Shown here: positions 1 to 30,113 of the stretch, in pieces
Layout: each line of letters begins with the position of its first letter
How positions within the stretch are numbered: position 1 is the stretch's first letter
Assembly (NCBI GenBank): GCA_963924555.1
Contig: OZ004592.1
Coordinates: 5,332,001 to 5,396,000 of the forward strand
Length of the DNA stretch: 64,000 nucleotides
Origin: Crambe crambe
Lineage: Eukaryota > Porifera > Demospongiae > Poecilosclerida > Crambeidae
Direction of reading: 5' to 3'
Notes under the pieces: generated by a model
What the model saw: only the letters and a program-made list of their open reading frames with translations
Told to the model about the DNA's origin: nothing
Databases searched by the model: none
Translations under genes and position numbers: made by a program

Positions 1-879
1 TATAAATTGAGCTGGCAGTGGAGACGATGATACTAATGCTATTTGAGCAAACACCATGAGAGTGAAACACCTGCAAAGGAAAGGGATGTCATGCGATCAG
101 ATCATGTGATCATTATATGCAAGGGGTCAATAACTGTCATGTGATCAGATCATGTGATTATATGTATCATGTGATCATTTCATGCAAGGGGTCAAGAAGT
201 CAAGAGGCAAAAAAAACCTCTTCTTCCGATATCATTGGTATGGAAAAAGCAAGGCTTGGCAGCAGGCAGGGCTGCTGGGAAAGAAGGGGGAGAGAGAGAG
301 TTTTAAATACTTTCAAAACCGTAACCATGTCGAAAGATTTCAAGAAATTAATAACTATTTGCAATCAGAAGTGTTCAGAAACTATTTCTGGCCACGGAAA
401 CTATTATAACAAATAAGAAATTAATTGGATTACACGTGTAGCACTAAATATCGTAATGGGATTCCCTAACTCCCCCTTCCTCCTTCCTCCTCCTCCTACC
501 CCCTTCCCCTATTAAAATGTATTTAAAAAAAAAAACAACATCAACAACTTGTTTAGCATACATGTTAAAAAGGCATTCACATACCTTAATGCTAAGAATC
601 GCAAATGGTCCTTCCTTGAAGTATGCTCGTCAGATGTAGATAACCACTTGAACACCACCAGATTAAGAGTCTGGATCACGTGGGGCTGGACTAGGTACTG
701 GTGGGCACTGGAGCTATGGGCCAAGCAGAGGAACAGTTCGGCCACTAGTACCGAGAGGCTGATGTGATAGAAATCGGAGAGTGATAGGCAGAGTGCTTGG
801 TGGATGACAGAGGAAGTGGATGCAATGGGAACTTGGCATTCAGGCAATTCAGAAAGGCTGTGATTATTATAAACAGGAG
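1..879. other. non-coding flank with short repeats
   Basis: I see no convincing gene here. Bases 94-200 hold a loosely repeated unit built on the words CATGTGATC and ATGCAAGGGGTCAA, each occurring two to four times. Bases 470-510 are rich in TCC and TCCTCC. The short open frames on both strands lack recognisable motifs and look like chance. Confidence 0.5.
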
Positions 880-1375
880 GAGAATGAGAGGGAGGAAGGG
901 AGGAAAAAGAGGGAGGGGAAGGGAAAAAAGGGAGGGGAGAGAGGGTAATAAGGAAAAGGGAGGGGAAGAGGGAAGGAGGGAGGGAAGGGAAGAGAGAGGG
1001 GAAGAGGGAGGGAGGGAGGGAAAAGAGGGAAGGAGGGAAAAGAGGGAGGGGAAGGGAAGAGGGAGGGGAAGAGGGAGGGGAAGGGAAAGGGGGAGGGAGG
1101 GAGGGAAAAGAAGAGGGGGAGGGAGGGAAAAGAGGGGAGGGAAAAGGGGAAGAGGGAGGAGGGGGAGGGAGGGGAAGGGAAGAGGGAGGGAAGAGGAAGA
1201 GGGAAGGGAAAGGGGGAGGGAGGGAGGGAGGGAAAAGAAGAGGGAGAGGGAGGGAAAAGAGGGGGAAGAGGGAGGAGGGGGAGGGGAGGGGAAGGGAAGA
1301 GGGAGGGAAGGGGAAGAGAGAAGGAGGGAAAAGAGGGAGGGAGGGGAAGAGAAGAGGGCTAAAGGTGACCCTTAT
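880..1375 (+). repeat. polypurine GGGA/GGAA tract
   Basis: About 500 bp consist almost only of G and A in words such as GGGAGG, GAAGAG and GGGAAA. The plus strand is polypurine with many runs of three or more G. Such DNA can form triplex or G-quadruplex structures. The open frame across it, all Gly/Arg/Glu/Lys, is a by-product of composition. Confidence 0.9.
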
Positions 1376-1499
1376 ACATAGCTAATTATATAGCACACCA
1401 CCAACTCCTTAGAATAAGAGGGATGTACATTTTGCTGGTAATAATGTCTAGGGGCAGCGTGGCAATTATGAAGTAATTAAAGGGGGCCTCCCTTTAACC

Positions 1500-1500
<1 letters not shown>

Positions 1501-1566
<66 letters not shown>
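1501..1566. repeat. (TC)n microsatellite
   Basis: An uninterrupted TC dinucleotide run that touches the 3' end of the minus-strand ubiquitin-like gene. Read on the minus strand it is (GA)n and starts in the stop region of that gene, where AAGTGAGAG could also be read as a splice donor. Confidence 0.95.
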
Positions 1567-1569
<3 letters not shown>

Positions 1570-2392
1570 TGCAAAATATATGGAGGGCATTTTCAAGTAT
1601 TCTCTTCAGAGCATAACTGCCATAGTCTGGGCCTGCAAGCGAGTTTGTCTCTTCAAAGACTGATTTATCCTTTATCAACAACTTGACTCTGTTTATCGAG
1701 CGTGTAGCCATCTCCAAGATGTTGTGCTTCACCAATACCCTTCGAAAGTAAAAAGTCTCTCCAAAATTAGCACAGGCATGTGAACAGAAACTCTCCAGGT
1801 ACTTGTACGTTGACCGCATGTCTTTCCATTCCAGTTGCAGAATGTGAGCATAAAGAACCAGAATGAAATTCAAACCCCCAATCTCCTTGACATGAACCTT
1901 ATTAACGAATGCCTTAGCATCCAACCAATCAAATATCTCCAATGCTAAGATGATATCGTATTTGTTCCTTGCACCCTGATGTATGAGCAGATCTGTTGCA
2001 TGCTTATTATCTTCCGTATCATTACTCTCCAGTATTGCTGTCATCACCTTTTTAACCCATTCAATTATCTCTCCAATCCTTTTGACGTCAGCTTCACAGC
2101 TATAGTTCACCATCAGAGTGTCACCACTTCGGATGTGTTTGTAAGCATTACACATGCTCTCCTCATCTGTGATTGTAGCACTCTGATAACATAGTGTCTG
2201 TACGCATGTTGGAATGGAGAATTCATCTTCAATTGTTTGCTTGATCTCGAGAACTGAAGAAGGTGGGGAAGAAAATTTTAAGGTCTTCATCTCACTTGAA
2301 TGTCGAGAGAGACAGTTCAACTGAAGTTTGAAGACAAACTCTCGTTCTTGCATGATAGGGAGTTCATAGACAGGAGCTGAAGACTCTGACAT
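1565..2392 (-). CDS. ubiquitin-like-domain protein, uncharacterised
   Basis: An open frame of 275 codons from the ATG at 2392; the frame continues upstream to a GTG, but no earlier ATG exists, so this methionine is chosen. Residues about 16-98 resemble a ubiquitin-like beta-grasp domain: two N-terminal strands, a helix around EIKQTIEDEF, a TITDEESM-like turn and a closing SGDTLMVNY strand. The remaining 175 residues look all-helical, possibly armadillo-like, with no catalytic motif that I recognise. The reading ends TGCAAGTGAGAG, so either TGA is the true stop or a donor leads to a further exon to the left. The gene is head-to-head with ACOX3, 244 bp apart. What is seen is an uninterrupted, non-repetitive frame; the domain call is from pattern; the function is unknown. 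Confidence 0.7.
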
Positions 2393-2636
2393 GAAGGCAG
2401 CAGCCGACACAAACTTGAATGCCACTGTTACTCACCTAGTTTCAAACTAGCTAGGCTTTCAACTATAGAGTCGGACCCACACTGATCGTTACGGAGTGTA
2501 GAGCCTAACGTTTTGTCTTCAGAATCACAAAGAGAATTGTATACTTAATTCCAATTAAAGACCACCATAATAATAGTGTATTAGCCCCGCCCACATTATT
2601 AATTATCATAGCCAGCTCAGCATGCAGGAGTGGACA
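2393..2636. promoter_or_regulatory. candidate bidirectional promoter
   Basis: The 244 bp between the two divergent start codons must hold both 5' UTRs and both promoters, unless an upstream non-coding exon exists. I see no clear TATA box. The sequence contains a CCAAT-like word (TTCCAATTAAAG) and a CCCCGCCC box near 2585. The regulatory role is inferred from the arrangement only. Confidence 0.4.
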
Positions 2637-4401
2637 ATGGCTTCCAATAACCCTTTGCAAGAATGGAGAGACAGGGCCACTTTTGATGTTGCGGCACTTC
2701 GTAATCTCCTCTACACGGAGGAAGTGGTTGAGTTCAAAAACCAGGTCTGGGACACCCTGGCCAAGGACCCTCTTTTCTCCTCTCCCAATGGAGAACTCAC
2801 TTTGAATGAGACCAGAGAACTCTCTTTCAAGAGGCTGAAACGGTTTATTGAGTACCAGTTTCTGTCGGACGAGAGCATAATTGAGTGTCCTTTGAAAGGG
2901 CCGGCATTGGTCGCGGCTTTCCTTCCCTTCGATACCAGCACCATCATAAGCTGGCAACTAACTTCTGAGGTATATAGCAGCCTTAAAAAGAAATTCTAAA
3001 GTATTGAGGATTACAGAATATTGGTAGTAAGATCTAAAAATCCCAGCCTGGGTACGAGGCTAGATCTAAAATCACACTTTCCTTCATTTTAATTGATATA
3101 ACAGTTCTTCTCCACAAACACACGGTATGAAAATTAGATACTCAACCCTTCTTCTCTGAATGAATGAAATGGATGAATGGAAATTTTAATGTGTTGGTTA
3201 TAATATGCAGGTTTTTGGGGGCAGTATTCGTGGACTGGGTAAAAAGAGGCACATAGACAAATTCTTTGACGATTGCAAGAACTTGAAGGTGAGTTCATTC
3301 ACTATCATGCCAGTATGATGCACTGCAGTGTCTTATTTTCCGGTAGATTATTGGCTGTTTTGCTCTCACGGAACTCAGCCATGGAAGTAATGCTAAAGGG
3401 ATGAGGACAACAGCTACTTATGACCCCAAGACTCAGGTAACAAGGCGGGTAGTAGGTCTTGACAAAATATGCAAGTCTTGACCACACCTATTTAACTTTC
3501 TGCCAAGTATGCCAAAAATAATTTATTGATAAGTTCTGATATAGCAGGAATTTTTTGTGGGTAAAAGGATTTAATGGTTTTGAAAGTTAATACATGAAAT
3601 AGTGGTTAGCACTTCAAAATAATGAAATTTCCCCTATATAATATATGGCATGTAGTTACAAACATGTTTATTTCAGAACTCGCTAGATTCGGTATTATTC
3701 TTCCAGTGGTGGGTCAGTGTTTGTATTTGCAGAGAAAGTATTTAAGGTTGTCATCGTAATGATTGTGTTGTTCTGGTCAGTTAGTATTTCTGATGGAACG
3801 AAAATCAGTTGTAGTGTTTTCTGAATGGAACAAAATCAGTGGGTAGGTCTATGTACACACTACATGCAGGAGTCTGTTGATAATGCACTGTTCATAACCG
3901 CCTGAGATGAAGGCGTTTTGGAGGTTAATGAATACATTTTTCAGCACCTGGCTTATTCTGAATGAAGAGTACTGACCTACATGAGAACCATCTGAGGATC
4001 ACCTGGGGATCACATGACCTATCTCTCTGTCATTTTGTAGGAGTTTATATTGCACACTCCGGACTTTGAAGCGATAAAATGTTGGTCTGGGAACATGGGG
4101 AGCATAGCCACTCACGCTGTTGTCTATGCTCAGCTCTACACGGCCGATGGAAAGTGTCATGGCTTGCACACCTTTGTGGTCCCCATACGAGACCTTTACA
4201 CTCACACGGCTTTCTCCGGTGTCATTGTGGGGGACATGGGAAAGAAACTTGGACAAAATGGCTTGGCTAATGGGTATGTATGTACATATGTATTTAATAT
4301 GGTAGTAATCAAGAGATATTATCATTTAGTTGGATGTACATGCCTTTCTTCATGAAGGGAAGTGCATGTGTGGAAAAAGGGGAGGAGGAGGAAGGAGGGA
4401 A

Positions 4402-4432
<31 letters not shown>

Positions 4433-7400
4433 CGTAGTCTTTTTTAGTTGCTTCATAGTTAAATTTTTGATTGTATCAAATGCTGACTGAAATGAGATGA
4501 TGCTGAATGCATGTAGTTTTCTTATGTTTGACCACTACCGGATCCCCCGTGAGAACCTGCTCAACAAGACAGGGGATGTGACTCCAGAGGGAGAGTATGT
4601 CACACCGTACAAGGATCCGAAGAAGAGACACGGAGTCTCCCTCGGTGCTCTCTCCTTAGGGCGTGTGGGCATTGCATTCATGGGAGTCAGCTACCTTGCA
4701 AGTGCACTCACTATAGCTATAAGGTGAGAAATTACTATTGAGAACACTAGTTACTGAACGAGATTACTAGAGCTCTGTAAAGTAAAGATTACTAGCTGCT
4801 GAACAAGATTACTAGATTACTAGGTGATACTGGAAACTCTGCCTACTAAATATAATTTGTCGCACAAGCTCATTGGTGGTTACCATGGAAAAAATTTCAC
4901 TTCACTGAACAAATAGTTTGATTAGCACAATTATGTACTTAAAACCAGACTTTTTACATCTTAAATTTTTGTACTTACATACATACATACATACATATAT
5001 ACATACAATTGTAAACCCCGAGGACACCCCTCCAATCATTGGATCAGATTGGAACATTCCGCTGTACAGTGCATGTGCATCCTTCAAAGTCTGGCGGTTT
5101 TGTTTGCAGAGGAGTGGAGTTAGTTCTGATGCCATCCTGTGTACAGTACATCATTTTCCAATTTCAGTAGTAATTTCAGTGGGAGAGATGTGGTGTAGCA
5201 GCTGTAGTGTGTGGACGTTAGGTATGAGCAGTGTGTGACCACAGAGGCATCTCCTCCATTTTGAGCAACCTATGATCGATGTATGCCAAGGAGAAATTGT
5301 AGTGGGAAATTTCTGTGGGGCAAATTTTGCACAAAAAAACAAAACAAAACAAAACAAACAAACAAACAAACAAACAAAAGGTTTAGTTCACACTTCAATT
5401 TTTACCAGCTAATAAAGATTTGATGTGTAGCTATAGTTACTCTATTTGCATTCACCTGGCACCTTGATCATTCGCTATAACTCCTATAATTTTCTTAATT
5501 CTTAACCAAATTTCAAATTTCAAATATCAGCAGAGAGAGTGGATAATTAGCTCTCTGTTGATGCATTAAACTAGGAATTTGATTAAGAATTGAGAAAGTT
5601 ATAGGAGTTATAGCGAATGATCAAGGTGCCAGGTGAATGCAAATAGACTGCAGTTAGGTATGTGGCTATGCAGAGCCCCTTCTTTAGTAATGATATTAAC
5701 TACTTACTTATGTACTTTTTTGTTTGTGGTAAATCATTATGAATGCAAAGTCATTAAAGCAAGTGGACTCACTTATTGAAATGGGATTTATGTACTGCAG
5801 ATATTCCGCGGTAAGACGACAGTTTGGTCCGACGCAGGGAGAAGAACTTCCTGTGCTTGAATATCAACTCCAGGTATGTCAGCTGGCTCCCAGAGTAGAC
5901 AACCAGGAGAATGGCATCAACCCCCCCTCTCTTCTCTCCCACCTTCCCCCTCCCCCTCCCCCTTTCCCCCTCCCCCTCCCCCCTCTACCCCTTCCTTTCC
6001 CAAATCTCTTCCCCCTTGCTTATATGCTATTCTTAGCAATGGAGACTGCTGCCATATTTGTCTTCCGTATTTGTCTGCACTCACTTCATGAACACCTTTA
6101 TGCTTGATTTTGCTAATTTCTACGCAGCAAGTATCTTGGGAGAGAAAAGTGACAGACAGGTAAGCAAAGAAACAATATTCTCCCATCAAAAAAAAAAAAA
6201 AAAATTGTCAAATATGAATTTTGATTGAGGGTTGAATGATAACTATGTAACAATCACAAGTATTATTTTTGCATAAGGGTCAAGAGGTCTTGCAATGTTC
6301 CTAGACATAGCCTTGTTCCCAGGCCCTTTACCCTACATGAAATAATAAGTTGGCTACCTAGATATGCTACTCATTCAGAAATGGTGTTCTCTTTACAAAA
6401 TATCGGAAACACCAATAAGAATGTTTTGCGATGTGTGCTGCAGGCCGAACTTGGGAGGGAAGTGCATGCCCTTTCTTGTGCCAGCAAGCCTCTCTCTGGC
6501 TTCACAGCTCGTGACGGGATACAAGAGTGCAGAGAAGCGTGTGGGGGCCATGGCTATCTCACTGGTAAGTAGTAAAATATTTCTGTAGCGGAGTGGTTAC
6601 ATTATGTGGTATAGTTACTCCATTAATGCAGTGTTTGAACTAATAACCTAGATATTATCCCACCAATTTCCCATTAAATTTTGTCAAGTCATTAACTATT
6701 GGTGTCCTGACTCGGTAGTCAATCGTATTGGATACCTGCGTGATGACAATGACCCTAACCTCACTTACGAAGGAGATAACAACATCCTACTCCAACAAAC
6801 TGCCAACTATCTCTTGAACTGGTACACAGAGAAACAAGAAGGTATTTAATAATAACAAGATAGTGCATTATGGTTGCAGAGCAGAGAAACGGGGGCATCG
6901 AATACTATGACATCACTCAAAGTGGACCCCTGATATTGAGTATTACCCTAAATTAATAATCAGGAAGGTTGTCGTCCCATTAATAGATATTAGGGACCCC
7001 CTCTGACTTTGGTCACATATTAATTAAGGGGTTCCACTGTGCCACTTATTCCATGGCAGTGGTTGGCAATGACCTGACAACATGTTGATAATGCATGTGT
7101 GTTATGTACGTAGGTCAAGTGATTACATCGCCATTGGGCAGCGTGGATATCTTAAATGATTACCAGGTGGTTTTGATGCGCACTCTCCAAGCAAGAAAGA
7201 TTTTGACTTGTCAAGGTTAGTTAATGTGGGTTCATTTTTCGAAACAATTTTGATTTGAGCACTAGTGTCAAGTAGTAGCACTAGCATTGATTATAGCACT
7301 AACTTTAATTCGATCATATTGCTCCATAGTTATAATGTTATATTTCCTTCAGATGCCTTGTCTGCCTACGAGTGGCTGTTCTGTTTTCTCTGGATTGAGA

Positions 7401-8300
7401 GCAAGAAGAAGTTGGATAAAGAGTTAGCATTGGGGAAGGTAAGATAGAGATGTAGAACACTATAATTCATGGACCTATCTCACATGTATTATTGACGTAA
7501 TTATGAAGGGAGAATTCTTAGCCAAAGAGGATAGCATGGTTTACTACTGCCACACACTGTCACTTGTGTATATGGAGGTGGGTTAATAATACTCAATGCA
7601 ACTTTTGTATGATAATAACACTTTTATTGTTAGTATCTGGTGATAAAGAGATATTGTGAATTTCTTGCTGAAATACCCAACGAGGATGGATTAAAGTCAG
7701 TAATGACAAAGATCGGAAACCTTTACTCATTATGGAGGCTTAATAATCATGTTGGACTTTTCTATCAGGGTATGACAATAGCTACAACAATAACATTTAG
7801 GAATATTATTCTTCTTCTTGAACAGGTAAATATTTTGTGAACTCCAAAGATGCCAAGTTAGTAAAGGACTCTATTCTTGAATGGTGCACGCAAGTAAGTT
7901 GCTAGGAGTACGTATAAGTAAGTATGTACTATGGCTGAGTGCATCACAGGGGGTTCTTGTTAAATTCTTTTCAGTTAAAGGATGAGGCTGTGGCTCTTAT
8001 TGATGTGGTTGCTCCACCTGATCATATCTTAAAGTCTCCCATTGGTCATAGCAGTGGTCAGGTATGTGGTGATTTTCATCTTTGGGTTCTGAACAGCATC
8101 TCAGCCAGTGAAAAACTTTTGCATGCTTTTAAGACTAATTATGCACCATTCTATAGGTATATAAAGAGCTATTTCAAGCCATGGTGACACGACCAGGAGC
8201 AATAGAGAGACCATCGTTCTGGAAGGAGGTGGTGGATATAGCTAATCTGGAGCCTGGAAGCAAACACCATTTGATTGCACCACTCAGAGCTAAACTATAA
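2637..8300 (+). CDS. ACOX3: peroxisomal acyl-CoA oxidase 3
   Basis: Flavin enzyme that oxidises branched and long-chain acyl-CoA to the 2-enoyl-CoA, giving hydrogen peroxide, in peroxisomal beta-oxidation. I traced 16 exons: 2637-2969, 3211-3288, 3347-3436, 4041-4273, 4517-4723, 5801-5873, 6037-6159, 6444-6564, 6719-6841, 7114-7215, 7353-7438, 7509-7577, 7634-7769, 7826-7893, 7975-8061, 8157-8300. All have GT-AG borders and keep frame, giving about 690 aa, close to the usual 700. Family landmarks are [51 protein letters not shown] and [12 protein letters not shown]; in the last, the Glu near residue 437 matches the catalytic base of the family. The C-terminus is AKL, a canonical peroxisomal targeting signal 1. 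An ATG 15 bp upstream (2622) is an alternative start. AATAAA at 8345. Nothing appears broken. Confidence 0.95.
4391..4430. repeat. GA-rich microsatellite in ACOX3 intron 4
   Basis: GGAGGA words run into a (GA)n tract inside the intron between exons 4 and 5 of ACOX3. No effect on the splice sites is visible. Confidence 0.8.
5339..5378. repeat. (CAAA)n microsatellite
   Basis: A run of AAAAC and CAAA units in ACOX3 intron 5. It lies about 60 bp left of the foldback element at 5441. Confidence 0.85.
5441..5647. mobile_element. short foldback element in ACOX3 intron 5
   Basis: Two inverted arms of about 72 bp (5441-5512 and 5576-5647) start TCTATTTGCATTCACC and differ at only a few positions, with a loop of about 63 bp between them. 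The structure is typical of a foldback MITE. I find no convincing target-site duplication and no second copy in the window. Confidence 0.75.
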
Positions 8301-8419
8301 CCTGCTCTTATTTATTATTGACCACGTATCAATACTAGCAAAAAAATAAATAAATAAATTTCGCGCACCACGTGAAAAGAAGGAAAAGGGTCGATTGGAC
8401 TAGCTTTTGTGCTTTTCTC

Positions 8420-19270
<10,851 letters not shown>

Positions 19271-19581
19271 ACTTTTTACAGTGCATAAATAAATTTATTC
19301 CGCGAAAAAAAAGAAAAAAAGAAAAAAGTGGTTCCCGCTTGAAAGGGGCCGGCCGGGGGCGGTGAAAACCATACTTCAGGAATGGTTTTGAACCATGACC
19401 CGAAGAAGTTTCAATTCGGCTACAACATAGGCAAAGTTTTAGCAAGGTAGAAGCTCCCATAGAAGAAAGGTGACGACGCTTGCTACGGCCTAGTAGAAGG
19501 TTACGTAATTTATTTTGGCTTAATTTTTTGTTGAAAAGGCTAGCTAGCTAAGCTTCGCTCGAGGCGAAGCAGGTGTGAAAG

Positions 19582-27548
<7,967 letters not shown>

Positions 27549-28640
27549 TTTCCTACTGTCTTTTTATCATTATCTTTTTAATAATGACTTATTTTCTTAT
27601 TAATTTTTTTGCTCCTATAATTATGGTCTTATAATTATAGATGCCTAGCAACTGCAACTATTATTTTTTCTATTTATACAGATATGTTGTGCACTTTGTC
27701 GTATATAGAGCACACCATTCTCCACACTAGATACATGTCAGAGATCTAGAATTTCTCAGTGGTTACTTTATTTTTGTACCAGCATGAAATTATGTATAAT
27801 AATTATTTTAAAACTTCATGGTCCACACATGCATGCATCCTGATCTCTGTTTTCTTGAGGACTTTCACCTCTGGGATTCCTAAATGGTTAACAGGTACAT
27901 AGCAGAGGAACCAGGACATACCTGACTTCAGTCAATTTGACTGGTGCGTAAATCATTATTTCAAACTGAACCTGTTTTCATTCTGAGGGATGATGTTGAT
28001 GTGGCAGAACTAGCCATTGTAAGGACGGAGAGAAACATTTCTGTTACAAAATTGAAATTAGTGGAGATTGCTGTCTTTAAGTATGAAAGTATAATACATA
28101 GTTGTACCCCTCTGTTTGAAGCGGCCAAAAAAAGGGGAAACACAAACCTCTTTCTCTTTCTCCTCTGCCTTGTCTCTGATCAGCTCTTCTTGCTGATGAA
28201 TGAGGTTCAACCGAATCTTGTCCATGCTTTCCTCACTTCGGCCAGACCAACTGTTTCTCATTCCTATTATGTCTGCTGCCTCATAAAGTCAAAATGTGTA
28301 GCGATTGTTAGTATGTATCATTCATCCAATTAACAGTTCCCAAAATAATAACTTGATCTCCCATCATGTTTTCCTATATATCAGCAGCTATGAGATAGAT
28401 AGGATTGCCATGTCTAGACCATGTACATGTACCACACCATACCATGTACCAATAACTAACACTGGTAAGGGGTCGTCTATATGCAGTGGCGCGGCGCGCG
28501 CATGGCACATGGCATACAGCGCAAACGGTCTCCTTCTGGATGAGGACATCTCTAGCCTTCAGCTGTCGCATGCCTATTGCCAAATTGGTCTCAGGATTGG
28601 AATGCAGACACATTAAATGGTATGATGGGAAGAAGTTCTA
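27549..28640. other. GRK 3' flank with a possible minus-strand gene fragment
   Basis: No AATAAA is obvious directly after the GRK stop. On the minus strand, two stretches could be terminal exons. One (about 28145-28275) encodes a charged helix around HQQEELIRDKAEEKEKE and ends in a GTTTGT donor. The other (about 27953-28073) begins after an AAAG acceptor, keeps frame and ends TGA. A third stretch at 28480-28600 (minus) contains RDVLIQKETVCAVCHVPC, a Cys-x2-Cys pattern. I cannot assign a family and the fragments may be a relic gene. Confidence 0.3.
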
Positions 28641-28925
28641 TACATATGATTTGCTATTGATCTTCATGGTTCAATTGCAGTGTTATGTATGCATTGCTCA
28701 TGTGCAGAGCTCCCATCACAAAGGACATCATTCCGTGTGTATCATGTGCTGAGGAAAGGATTGGTGCAGTCTGTCAGAGCAAGCCCATGGGAAAGACGTA
28801 CGCTCTTGAGAAGCTGGAGGAGAAGAGAGTCAAGTCTCAAGAAGAGAAAAGGAGAGAAACTAGCGCTGAACGAGTGAGAAAGTCGTTCTCGAGAAAGTGG
28901 ACAGCAGATTTGTTGTGAGTTCTAT
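28640..28925 (+). pseudogene. GRK exon 6 duplicate, broken
   Basis: About 285 bp repeat the end of GRK intron 5, exon 6 and its donor (parent 24380-24650): CATGTGCAGAGCTCCCATCA at the acceptor and GCAGATTTGTTGTGAG at the donor. Small indels remove the glycine-rich loop (GKGGFG is lost) and shift frame several times, so no kinase segment can be read. The nearest next exon copies are fragments at 33.7, 42.7 and 60.5 kb. It is a partial segmental duplicate, not a processed copy, because intron sequence is included. Confidence 0.88.
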
Positions 28926-29735
28926 AATAGAGTTGGTTGAGTGTCTGGACTCTGACCAGCTACTACCGTACAAAATTTTTGTGAGGTATGGTTTTATGGT
29001 CACAGAGGCTTAGACACGACCAAAATTTGGGGGGGGGGGGGGGGGGGGGGGCTGAACTTAACTTTTCTTTCTTGCTTTGCCAAATGCTGAGACATGACTG
29101 CATGCATACACTGACTAAGCTACTATTAGATCTACATACAGTTGTAGAGGTCTTAAAGAAAACCACATAACATGCAGGCAACATTAGCTAATAGCCTAAT
29201 TGCCTGGGTATAGCTGCTGATTTACAGTTCTATGCAATGAGAATTGACACTACTATACTGTATGATAGCATAGTAGCTAGAGCATTTGCCACTTCAGAAC
29301 TAAATTAGGGGGGCTGAGCCCCCCCCCCCCCCATTTCAAAATTAGGGGGGCTCCAGCCCCCCTGCCCCCCTATTTCTAAGCCACTGATGGAGTGTGAACC
29401 ATGTGTGAACTGTATGATTACCCTATGCATGAAAATTTCCCACTATGTGATACCATTGGGTATGTGATACCATTGGGTTGAGACAAGTAGAATCATTGAC
29501 CGTGCTTAGTGTCCTGCTAGAGTGCTTAGTGTCCTGATAGAGTGCTTAGTGTCCTATAAAATAGCATGCACATGCAAATTTGCAGTGCTAAAGAACTGTT
29601 TTGCCAGGTTTATTGAAGTTGGTTATATACAGTCAATTAATGGTAAAAAAATCAACAATTTTGCCAAGAAAAAAAAAATACATGCAGGAAAATAATGGGT
29701 GACCTCCTCAATTAATTTCTTTCATCACTAATTTT
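28926..29735. other. intergenic, low-complexity and tandem repeats
   Basis: Contains a poly-G run (29029-29050), GGGGGG and CCCCCC blocks near 29310-29370 that can pair, two TGTGATACCATTGGGT units (29446-29477) and three 20-bp units of AGTGCTTAGTGTCCTGATAG type (29500-29560). No gene seen. Confidence 0.6.
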
Positions 29736-29739
29736 CACT

Positions 29740-30035
29740 GCATGTTGACCATTCAATTGGTTGATCTAGTGGTGGGGGAGGGAAGGTTCTTGACAAACCA
29801 TGGTGGGTGGTCGAAGGAACAGCAGGTGCTGGTAGGACCACACCCTGAGGGGGTCAAGGTTAAATTCTCATATTACCCAGGATCCAGAAGTTGCATTCAC
29901 ATTACAGTACACTCTGACAGGAGAACCTTGTGTACTGATCCAATAGTAACCAGATGCAGCATGTGGATATAATAGTTGTGGTATGAAGTTTGCACAATTT
30001 TGCAGGATTTTGACCATTAGGAGTAGGAGGGCAAA
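29740..30035 (-). pseudogene. FREP-like relic with internal deletion
   Basis: Minus-strand remnant of the FREP-like family. The segment encoding the C-terminal CCSF-NHPPW-LPSPTT region is joined directly to the segment for the VRVYCNM/SGYYWI region, with about 550 bp between them missing. The frame is broken, and no signal peptide or promoter is attached. Confidence 0.8.
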
Positions 30036-30113
30036 AAACAAAGTATTTGTAGCTATACATGTACGGAATAAGAAATTGTTCCTGTTGCTACTTGCATTAT
30101 TCTACTAATAGTC

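Noticed and set aside
797-1381. 194-codon Gly/Arg/Glu/Lys frame
   Set aside because: Purely the polypurine tract; no motif, no flanking gene structure.
5876-6091. Pro/Ser-rich frames near 5.9-6.1 kb
   Set aside because: They read the pyrimidine tract before ACOX3 exon 7 in the wrong frame; the correct frame begins at 6037.
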